DNA of 64,000 bases from Morchella semilibera (taxonomy: Eukaryota > Ascomycota > Pezizomycetes > Pezizales > Morchellaceae), in assembly GCA_009192285.1 (NCBI GenBank), contig CM018609.1:186001-250000 (forward strand). The letters are read 5' to 3'. Positions 55,570-64,000 of this stretch are shown here, one piece after another (the stretch's first letter is position 1; every line of letters starts with the position of its first letter). The notes under the pieces were generated by a model. That model was not told the origin of the DNA. It saw only the letters and a list, made by a program, of their open reading frames with translations, and did no database searches. Made by a program: the position numbers and the translations under genes.

Positions 55570-56486
55570 CTAGACAGAAGACTCTTGCTTCTCCCCCCTG
55601 GAGGCGAGCGGGCTTGGGCATGAAGAACCGTTTACGGTAAGGCCATCCGTCTCTTGCAGATTATCCTCCTTCCCACCAGTCCCACCGTCCTGATTGTCAC
55701 TTCCCCCCTGCGGGGTGCTAGCGCCACCGCCTTGAAGGATATTGCGACTCATTTCGCTGGGAAGCTCCCCAGTGTTTTCTGTTTCGACGCGCCTGGGTTG
55801 GCTACCGCTAGCATCCAATGCCTGGTCGCACCCAACAGCACCAGTCTCCTCCTCCTCACGCTTGCGCTTCAATGATTTTACACCCGCGATTGGTCTATGT
55901 CGGAGCCCCTCCCTCTTATCACCATGGAGAATCCTCTGACGGTCATTCGCGTTCAATTTTCTACCAAATAGAGGGCCATATCTGTTATCGGAGCCATCCG
56001 GATTCCGCCAAGTTGCAGTTATGTCGCCATTGGCCTCGTGCCTATGGACATGATTCTTGAGATCGCAAAGTCTATTATGAAAGCGCTCACAGATCAAGCA
56101 AATATGATAGGCATAGTGTTTTTTTTGGAGAATATCTGCGAGAAGCTCTCTGTCCTGAGCATTTGGTAGCGGAGTATTCACATGTATGGCGTAATGTCTT
56201 TTGAGACTAGATCCTCTCGTGAGCTTCTGAGTGCAGAACTGGCACTTCCCCACGACTCTGAATGCGGGGTTTTCGTGCATCGGGATTTCGGTGGAACGAT
56301 TGTCCGGGATAGCGATGCCGCCACTGGTGCCTGCAAGGATTCTTTAGCATTCTTCCACTTCGAATAGTACACAACAGAGTTTGAATTACGCTGTGGCCTG
56401 TTTATGGCAACCCAGGAGGTTACGGGGGGTGGTTCGCTTCCATCACGTTCCCTGATAACTGTAGGGGTAGTTTCACCAGCTTCCAT
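55570..56486 (-). CDS. Two-finger C2H2 zinc-finger protein, probably two exons
   Basis: The main frame runs 56280-55570 (MHENPAFRVVGK..., 236 aa) and is open upstream to an acceptor TTGCAG at about 56331. A first exon from ATG at 56486 (MEAGETTPTVIRE) can join in phase through a GTGATG donor, giving about 270 aa; that donor is a guess. Finger 1 is CQFCTQKLTRGSSLKRHYAIH and finger 2 CLICERFHNRLCDLKNHVHRH, both Cx2C-x12-Hx3H. The spacer between them (VNTPLPNAQDRELLADIL) is 27-28 residues, as in the gene at 52135. A basic stretch (KSLKRKREEEE) could be a nuclear signal, and the C-terminus is Gly/Ser-rich. Probable DNA-binding regulator. Confidence 0.7.
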
Positions 56487-56489
56487 CCT

Positions 56490-57620
56490 GCTATTACTTG
56501 GCCGGTTCTTGCCTATGTGTGGTTGGGTTATGGTATGTGGGGGAGGATGGTGGGGGGAGATGGATGCCGTGATATCTCCTCGACCTATAGTGGACCCTCG
56601 ACAGGATAATTAGTGGTGGGGGTTTGGTGACTGTCAAGCTTGGCGACTCCATCAAATTTTCAGTCCGCTTAGTCGTTGGCGCTGAGTCGTTGTGTGGACC
56701 TCAAAGAGCAGGCTATGCGTCTCATCTTTGGTATAACAACCGGGGTTCGAATAATATTGCGCCCCCAGACCAAGAGCCTAAAGCAAATCTACTACTGTGA
56801 GGTTTAACCCTTCAGCTGGATGTCATACTTTTCACCCTATTTATTCCCATAATGGATCGATTTGGAGCAACCCCCGATAGGCCATGAATATCAACTACAA
56901 AGAGGGAAACGGGTGGACAACAAACAGGTCAAAATCATAGAGGTGGGCATAAAATAAACGGGTTATCAGCGGAAAGTATAGTAGGACAGCTATAATAAAA
57001 GAAGTCAACGAATATAACCCCCTCATGAACGGAATTGACGGGATCGGGAGCTCCCACGCTGTTATCGCTACCCAAAAAAAAAAAAAAAAAAAGAAGGAAA
57101 GAGAAAAGGGAAAAGGGAAATGGGGAACGGGGGGGCAAAAAAAAAATAAAGAGCTTAGAGTGTCCTAGTTTGGATATACGGGATACTATTTAAGGTTTTT
57201 ATTATGATGTAGAACTAGTTTGTGATAATTATAAAATATTTGCGAGGCGGATGATTATACTTATAAGAACTAGCTTCTCTCAGTAAGACTTGTTAAATTG
57301 CTACCTAGCGTGTATCTGATAATATTTAAAGTGGCTCATTCCCGACTATTCACACACATGATGCTAATGAAAGAACCATGGAAGCACAACGATAAGAGCA
57401 CTATAATACATCTTAACAGGAGCTAATTTCAACCAAAAGATGCACCCCAAGGTTCTCCACTGCAAACATGGAGAGTCCACCGCGACCCACTTCATCCCAC
57501 GACTACTAGTGAACACGACTAAGTGTAACCTGTCAGGAGGTTGGCAACAGAAGCGAGAGGACATAGCTGATCCCAAAGAATAGCTGAAAGTAAGGATGGG
57601 GGAGAAGTTGGGATGCTGTA
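56490..57620. other. Intergenic stretch, no supported gene
   Basis: Contains an A run of about 18 near 57065 and AT-rich DNA. Frames on the minus strand near 57364-57732 overlap the end of the next gene and are not supported. Confidence 0.5.
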
Positions 57621-57626
57621 CTTCCT

Positions 57627-59600
57627 TCACTTCGAAACTGCCCGTCCCTTCCCCTTCAAGTCTTTTGTGGGTTCCTTTCTCCGCACGGGAAGAGGTACAG
57701 CGCCACCGGTTTCTGTTATCTGCTGGGGCCAATTGATCATATCTGCTACCTCGTGGTGGACACCTTCGTCTCCGCTAGCCTCCCTCGGCTGGGACATGTT
57801 CGATGCACTGCTAGGTTCTGCGGGAGAGTTATCGACCTCGCCTACCCGGTCTCCGGGAACAGGAGCTTGTTTTCCGATGTCGTCTTCTCCACGTTTGCGC
57901 TTGTTTCTATTTTCCTTCGACGGTCCAGTGGCGTGTGTTTGGGTATGGCGATTACGCAAGTAGTTACTTGTGAACGTCTCTCCGCATACCGTACAGGGAA
58001 AAGCGGGATCCTCTTTGCGCGGAATTTCGAGTGAGTACTGCCTATGTGCCGCATAATGGGTCCTTCTGAGTTTGCGAGTGGTGAGTTTTGCCCCACAAAC
58101 TCGGCAATCATAGCCAGCCCTTTCGGTGTTTGATCCCTCCCCGGTGGGAATTTCAGTGAACCCTTCCCTGGCGTTAAAGTCCTCGTCATCTTGAGGATCC
58201 GGAACCACGTCTGCTAGGCTCCGGGCTCCTGCCTCCCCTGCGACAAATCTTCCTTGCTTATGAAGCTTTTGGTGCTGGGCAGCAGTGTGCGGGCTAGTCA
58301 GAGTAACGGCGCACTTTACGCACCTATGAACTTTGTAGCCCTCAAGGTGAGTCTGTTGGTGTTGGCGGAAGAGCTTGGCCCTGTCAACGACAAACGGACA
58401 CTGGTCGCATCTTTGCAGCGGCCGGCCAGAGTAGTGTGCCTCTGCTGCAGCTGTTAATTCTGGGGTAAGTTCCTCTGGGTGACAGAGGTGCATAGCTATA
58501 TGACTTTTTAAGCTTCCGGGATTCGTGACGACGGTTGGACAGATGGGGCAGTGACAGTTTGTTAGAGGTCTGCTTCCTGCCCCTGGCTTGTCCGCCTGAA
58601 CCCTCATGTGACTCCTGTAATGTTTATTGAGCCCGATAATAGTTGGGAAGGTAAGGCCACAGTCGGCGCAGACAAAACCAGCAGAGGTCACTGTTCGCAG
58701 TGTCTTTGGTTTTCCGAATGAAGGCCGTTTAACGCCAACGAGCTTTCGCTGCTGACGGGGGACCTCGTCTTCGTTTTTGGCCTTTTTGTGCGACCCTTGC
58801 GTGCTCGATTCGCCAGCATCACTGCGACCTGGTTGGAAAGGTTGAGAAAGCTCTTGATTGATCTGGGCGTAGCCGTTGTCTGGATTGTACTGTATGGGGC
58901 TTGGCTCCTGGTTTTCGGGCTCGGGCGCGAGATATTCATGGTCGCCAAAGACGTTGAACGGTGCCATTGGTACATTGACACCATATTGGGGCGGGGTTCC
59001 CCATCGCACCATTATTGGAGTAGCGGACTCGAAATAGTGGGGGGGCGCATAAAGAGGGAGAGGGCTCATGGTGTAGGATACACCATTGAAGAGAGGACTA
59101 GAGGGGGGAGTTCCATAGCTTTGGTCCGGGCTTTGCTGATAACTATGATTTGGATCTCCACTAGTTTGGCTACCCAGTACTGTGAAGGGGTGATCAAACC
59201 CCGCCAGGGGCACAGAGCTGGGGTGGGACTGATTATAGTTGACTAGCGGCCCTAGTAGATCCTCGAGACCACTAGGTGTACTAGGTTGGTGAATGAATTG
59301 GGAGCTTGACGATGACGAGTGTTGGTATTCTGGAGCATCCTCGATCTCCGCAGGAAAGCAAACCTCGCCGCCGCGGGGTTCTCTTTGATGTTGTAATTCT
59401 GGGTTTACTTGTACCAATTAGTCACTCTAGTTTTAGGGGAGAATGATTGAGGTATTGAAAATTAAAATCAATTAATGTGCGCCCCGGAGCGACAGACCTT
59501 GCTCCCCAAGGTCAAAAAACCTAAATCCCCAGTCCTTTGTATCGTTCTCAATTTTAACAGGTGAATCATCTGGTGGCAGCTGATCTGACAGAAAATCCAT
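57627..59600 (-). CDS. Six-finger C2H2 zinc-finger protein, two exons, 627 aa
   Basis: Exon 1 is 59600-59498 (MDFLSDQLPPDDSPVKIEND), an acidic start. The intron runs 59497-59408 (GTCTGT donor, GACTAAT branch, ACAAG acceptor, phase 1) and exon 2 59407-57627. The large frame has no ATG near its start and has a stop just before the acceptor, which demands this exon. Residues about 35-270 are Pro/Ser/Tyr-rich and disordered, as in activation regions. Six fingers follow at about 279-301, 319-341, 367-388, 396-417, 468-489 and 505-526 (for example CADCGLTFPTIIGLNKHYRSH). After the last finger comes SKENRNKRKRG, a likely nuclear signal. A DNA-binding transcription factor is the natural reading. Fingers 2 and 3 are separated by a spacer like that of the two smaller zinc-finger genes nearby. 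Confidence 0.8.
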
Positions 59601-59943
59601 TTCCAGGTCCCAATACCTCTTTGTTGTGAGCGCGTATTGTTAGTTCTTGCCCTAAGGTTTGCGGTGAACGGTGTCTGGCGTAGGTATCGAGAGTCTGATA
59701 GTGAGAGAGAGAGGTGAGGTGATGAACCGGGATCCTTGGCAATGTTGGAAAAGGCAGAGGCGATCCGGCATTCCTTAAACCCGAAAGGGTGAAAAAGCTG
59801 GTGTTTGGTGCCCAATTTGGACCTGTTGGGCATAATTAATGGTCTTTTGGAGAGAATCATATACGAAGGAAAAGAGTTGTCAAAAACTGTAAGCAATTCA
59901 GGGTTAGGGCTGGGGACTTGGAGATACCACGTCCTTCCTTCCT

Positions 59944-60010
59944 GACATCTCCACCTTCACATCTCCATCTTCACACCTCCATCTTCACACCTCCATCTCC
60001 ACACCTTCAT
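59944..60010. repeat. Minisatellite, 14-bp unit CTCCATCTTCACAC
   Basis: About four and a half imperfect units, differing by single bases (ATCTCCACCTTCAC, CTCCATCTTCACAC, CTCCATCTCCACAC). Confidence 0.75.
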
Positions 60011-60117
60011 TTCTAACCCCCCCAGCTCCCTGCCCCTACTAACCATACATGAGCTAATCGGTGAATTAAGCAGTAGATTCAGCGAGTCCAAACAAGCACC
60101 GCACCGGGCGTAGAGTC

Positions 60118-60172
60118 GAGCAGCCAATCCAAGCAGCAAATCAAGCGGCAAACCAAGCAGCGAATCAAGCAG
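60118..60172. repeat. Minisatellite, 12-bp unit CAAGCAGCAAAT
   Basis: About four units: GAGCAGCCAATC, CAAGCAGCAAAT, CAAGCGGCAAAC, CAAGCAGCGAAT, then CAAGCAG. Confidence 0.75.
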
Positions 60173-61009
60173 ATATGGCAGGCAGGTGAATGGCTGCAGC
60201 GAAGAGTTGTAGTATTTAACCGGGAAATAAATAAAAATACAATCTGTGAAGTTTACCTCTGCAGGATGAGCGTGGGTACCGGCCTACCTGCGCATTGGGG
60301 GTTTTCAGCGAATAAAAAAATCCTTATAAAGGTATTATCATGTATTAAAATCATTTACTAATATAAAGATTAATCGAAACGTAGGTCAATAAGAACCATT
60401 AAAAACAATATTAAGAATCAAAAAACGCCCTATAATAGGCGCATTATTGGCTCAATATGTTATTATGTCAACTGGTGCTAAAGAATCTGGGCTGTGCTAT
60501 TTTACACTCGCGACAATCAAAAAAAGTCCCAATGAGCAGACCTCAAACACAAACCCCAGGATGCCCACAATAGGAGTTAAACGTAGTCCGTAGTATAGAG
60601 TACTGAGGCAGGCCCTCAACTCGATATATATCACCTACCTTGCGTGGCCCCTGAAATTAGCTACTGTTCCACACTGCGGTGAACCCCGCCCAGCCTGGCA
60701 AGCTGGAGGCCAACCCCGTAGGTGAGTGGCCCAATTTGAATCATGAATGTGAGAGGTACTAAACCACAAAAGTATTTATAAATTACAACTGTTATGCTAT
60801 TCATTCACTTCAGTCCTATATCAATTTAATCCCCAGGGGAGCCTCCCACAAGGACCCCCCACTTTCCTGCGGAATTCCAATTCGTACATTCACGGCCCTG
60901 GTACTGGACACTCTAAGGTTCCCTTTATCTCTAAGCCCCCGTGTCAATCTTGGGTCGAGAATAACGCCCCTTGCATTCCTCGGCCTGCACTGTGATGGCA
61001 CGGTAGTCC

Positions 61010-61065
61010 CGAGTGATAGTTCATGAAGAATACATCACATATAATTGGTCATGGGGTATCACTCG
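61010..61065. repeat. Facing pair of the dispersed motif, copies 17 and 18
   Basis: CGAGTGATAGTTCATGA at 61010-61026 faces TCATGGGGTATCACTCG at 61049-61065. The two are inverted copies except at the three variable bases, and 22 bp separate them. The result is a 56-bp element with terminal inverted repeats, followed by CCGCTTGGC, which resembles the reverse of the usual extension. Confidence 0.75.
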
Positions 61066-61563
61066 CCGCTTGGCTTCATGTCCTGTTGAAAGGAGTAATC
61101 AACTAGTTTGATTGTCGATATCTAGATATATTGCTAGTTATGCTAGAGAAGTCCAATACTTTATTATTGACAACGAGCTCTCCATATTCGACACCGTGAC
61201 CTCAGAACCTTGAACGGAGTATATTTAACATTTTTAAAGATCATTTAAACTTTGGGTCGTATATGAAGTTTACCCATGGAAGACAGAAAGATATATATGT
61301 TTCTGGCATAGTCCTAGGCGTGATTGCTAATTAGAAGCAACACCAGTCTCTTGTTCACATTGGTCGATTTTCTGATACCTGTCTCCTTTTGTCTTCACCA
61401 GCCTTGGAAATTCGAATAGATTTTGTGCGATTTCTCCACCTCTCTATTCCAGTAATTCCAATCAAATTCAAAAACATGTTAATGTCCCAATAGGCCTCGT
61501 CCTTTCCGCTTACTCCTAATACAAAAAGCTCTCCGGCTCTAAATCAAAATATCTACGCACGGC

Positions 61564-62826
61564 TTACAACCGTTTCCGCATTCTCTCCACTGCCATGCTA
61601 ATCTTCCCGCTCAAATAATGGATCCTATGCTTCAAGTGCGGTTTCCTCAGCCTTCCCACTGCCGTCACCTCCTCCTCCCTCTCCTCTTGCACCTCTCTGT
61701 GTAGTTTCTTCCTGCTACCCCCTTTCCCGAGCATATTCTCCACCTCATCTTCAAACAACAGGTGACTAAATCCTGTCCTCGTCCTCTCAAACCTCACCGG
61801 CCCAAAATCCGGATTCGACGGCATCCTCGCCACCCTCCTTACCCTCTCCGTCCTCCTCAATCTCGGCGCCTCAATCCCCACCTTGAGTGGTGTGTACTCC
61901 CGCGCCTCGCCCGCTTCGGCCGTAGTAGAGTACCGGTCATCCTCCTCATCGGCATATGGTGTCCGCTCTCTACCGACGCCGTCGAAGCCCGCAAATAAAT
62001 CAGGCTGGTTCTCATATGTCGGGGAAAGAATAACGCCGGTGGTCGGCACTAAATGTAGCGACCGTGCGCGCGGTACTGTCGGGAACGGACGGAAGGGGTC
62101 ACCAGAGGGGCTGGGGTAGGTTGGAGAGTATTCTTGTACTATGGTGCCGAACCGGGTAAGGATATTGCGCATGGGGATAGGGGGATCTTCGAAGCGGGCG
62201 AGAGGGTCTTCGTCTTCGACTGTGGGTTTTAGGAAGCTACCTGCGCGCCTTCGTGCTGCGGCATGGGTAGTCGAGGGCGCGTCGGCGAAACGGTCGGCGA
62301 GGTCGCCCACGGCGGGGAGGATGGATAGGTTGGCGAAGTGCTCGCTGATTCGACCCCCTAGGTAGGGGGGCGGCGAAGAGCCCGGAGTTCCCAGCTCTGA
62401 AGCCTCACTGAGTGATACGGTACTCATGATATCCAGCGGCGGTAAATCGAGCGCTGACAGCGGCGAGACAGTTGGGCTCCTGTCTGGCACATTCAGTCCC
62501 TCATCGATCGTACAGACCACATACGGTCCCCGATCAGCAAATGCCTTTGTCCTAGCTCTTCTGCCCACTTCCTCCATTTTCAAAATCTGCTCCTCTTCGG
62601 TCTCGGTCTCTGTCTTGTCGTCCTCATCCAGCTTGAGCCAGTACGGCCCTGGATCTCCCACGACGTAGGGTCCGCGATTTGCGAACGGTATGTATCGCCC
62701 TCTAGGTTGTGTCGGCGCTGAGGGAGAGGGCGGCGGCGGCGTAGGGCGGGGGCGCGGCTGTAGAGTCATGGAGCGGAGCATGCTTGGGATCGGGACGCGT
62801 GGTTGTGTGGGGTCGGGGTTTGACAT
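61564..62826 (-). CDS. Disordered protein with twin RGPYVV motifs, 420 aa
   Basis: A single frame from ATG at 62826 (MSNPDPTQPRVPIPSMLRSM). The start is Pro-rich. The motif FANRGPYVVGD at about 48-58 recurs as FADRGPYVVCT at about 96-106, which suggests a short binding motif used twice. Then comes a Ser/Pro-rich acidic middle (SEASELGTPGSSPPPYLGG) and a basic C-terminus with helical segments (RKKLHREVQEEREEEVTAV, ISMAVERMRKRL). No enzyme domain seen and no family recognised. The coding strand is GC-rich compared with its flanks and keeps one frame for 420 codons, which supports a real gene. Confidence 0.75.
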   Translation of the reverse strand: MSNPDPTQPRVPIPSMLRSMTLQPRPRPTPPPPSPSAPTQPRGRYIPFANRGPYVVGDPGPYWLKLDEDDKTETETEEEQILKMEEVGRRARTKAFADRGPYVVCTIDEGLNVPDRSPTVSPLSALDLPPLDIMSTVSLSEASELGTPGSSPPPYLGGRISEHFANLSILPAVGDLADRFADAPSTTHAAARRRAGSFLKPTVEDEDPLARFEDPPIPMRNILTRFGTIVQEYSPTYPSPSGDPFRPFPTVPRARSLHLVPTTGVILSPTYENQPDLFAGFDGVGRERTPYADEEDDRYSTTAEAGEAREYTPLKVGIEAPRLRRTERVRRVARMPSNPDFGPVRFERTRTGFSHLLFEDEVENMLGKGGSRKKLHREVQEEREEEVTAVGRLRKPHLKHRIHYLSGKISMAVERMRKRL

Positions 62827-62829
62827 GTC

Positions 62830-64000
62830 GCGGCGCGCAGAGGAGTGGCGGAGGGTTCTGGTACGTCCTGGGGGGTTGGGGCGGTCCCTCTAGGTGCGGA
62901 AAATGTCATGTTTGGGTGTATGATTCTAGTAAAAGAAAGGTTTTAAAAAGTTTTGAAATGTAAGGTGAGTTTGATCGTTGTAGAAGTTGGTGGTTATTTC
63001 TTTTCTAAACCAAAGAAACCGATGGTAACGGTGAGTTGGAGAGAAGGAGAAGTACCATATATAGGTCATTTTCTTTTCGAGAAGGCCCACCGATAACCCA
63101 CGTTTCATAGTGCTGGGCTTGATTATTGGCGGTTTTCATTTCAGTTGGAAGGCTGGCTCTTGAAACGTTGAAACTGAAGGTTAAGTGATGGGTCAAGGAT
63201 GCTAATTTGGAAATAGACAGTACTAAATTGAGAATGATTATTAATTCTATATATGGCTATCCAAGGTGGATGTCGTCCCTATTTCATAGGAACGGAGCAA
63301 GGGAGAATATCTGTATACGGGAAGGGACGTCCATAAGGAGAAAATAAAAGAGAGCACCATACAGATAAAGAGGGAATGGGACTGAATAAGGGAAGATGAA
63401 GAAACAAAGACTTTGCGCTGATTCGTCAGCTTTTTTTATCTGGAGACATTCCAGCATATTCCAGCAAAGGATGCCCACAATCTGAAAGAAAGCCCCTTTG
63501 TTTGTCACTAGAAACTCGAATGCAAAAGTCTCCCTCTCTCCGGACGCCTCTGCGATAGAGGCAATGATAAACCATGATTTTAGTGAGCCGATACTCCATT
63601 TTCTTTCAAGTTCGGCCTGGGATGGGAGTCAATATAAGTCTTAACTTTTAAAATGTGGTAGTATAGTAGCATATGAGGTGGCTAATTAACTGTGGTCTTC
63701 CCCCGCAAGGATATATATATGGAGCCATCAATTGATATTGTCCGTCACAAAATCAACACACTCACACCACTTCAGTGTTTGCAGTGGTTGATACCGGTAT
63801 GAAAATGCCACCGTATTGTACTACCTGTAGCACAATGGACTCAGAATCGTACTAACTATTTAGCCCGCTCTTCCAAAATGGTTAAACCGGTAATACCATT
63901 TATCTAAATGGTAAGTGGGTTAGGGTTCTTTGCTGTTGTTTTGTTGCTCCGGAGGGCAAAGGTTCTGCCGAAGGCGGCGGAAAAAACAATATTCCGTACT
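62830..64000. other. Intergenic stretch to the window end
   Basis: AT-rich. It holds the second copy of the dispersed repeat (63283-63465) and no supported gene. Confidence 0.5.
63283..63465 (-). repeat. Dispersed repeat, copy 2 of an inverted pair
   Basis: Complementary to 51155-51345 over about 180 bp. The complement begins TGCTGGAATATGCTGGAATG and keeps the CTGACGAATCAGCGCAAAGT block. The copies diverge past the CAGATATT block, so the element end may lie there. Confidence 0.7.

Larger units (their letters stand above)
59601..61560. other. Intergenic stretch with minisatellites and a paired motif
   Basis: Beyond the short tandem repeats at 59944-60010 and 60118-60172 and the motif pair at 61010-61065, the region holds only short accidental frames. 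Confidence 0.5.

Overview
The window looks like nuclear DNA of a filamentous ascomycete. Introns are short (about 46-120 nt) with GTAAGT/GTATGT-type donors, CTAAC/CTAAT-like branch sites and CAG/TAG acceptors. Genes are sparse and separated by kilobases of non-coding, repeat-bearing DNA. Most proteins are long, disordered and Ser/Pro-rich, with C2H2 and F-box/ankyrin families typical of fungi. A Pezizomycete with an expanded genome (truffle-like) would fit, but that is a guess from texture, not from a marker gene.

Layout. 1-16.5 kb: no convincing gene; a tRNA-derived SINE-like repeat in two copies, a Harbinger-like MITE with a TTA target duplication, a hairpin element and long G or C runs. 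16.6-20.2 kb: a four-exon gene for a disordered 1017-aa basic protein behind a 98-bp tandem repeat. 20.2-27.1 kb: mostly non-coding, with an A-rich tandem repeat, a GC-rich three-exon gene (22.5-23.4 kb) and a hAT-like MITE with an 8-bp target duplication. 27.6-30.8 kb: a six-exon gene for a 904-aa protein with a UIM-like helix and two C-terminal hydrophobic segments. 30.8-32.7 kb: a non-coding, apparently spliced locus whose exons are built from hairpins with conserved tips and complementary, locus-specific arms; this is the strongest candidate for something undescribed. 36-49 kb: small helical proteins, an F-box/ankyrin protein, a pair of paralogous two/three-exon genes, a KEN-box protein and a basic disordered protein. 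52-59.6 kb: three C2H2 zinc-finger genes on the minus strand that share a finger-spacer-finger unit. 61.6-62.8 kb: a disordered protein with a twice-used RGPYVV motif.

A second theme is a short sequence, CGAGTGAYANNNYRTGA, present at 18 places on both strands and often extended by GGCTTGGCG on its 5' side. It occurs singly, in tandem (21.6-21.9 kb) and as a facing pair (61.0 kb). It shares a GGCGCCAAG core with the type-1 hairpins of the non-coding locus.

Gene models come from reading frames and splice signals only. No similarity search was possible, so most products are described rather than named.
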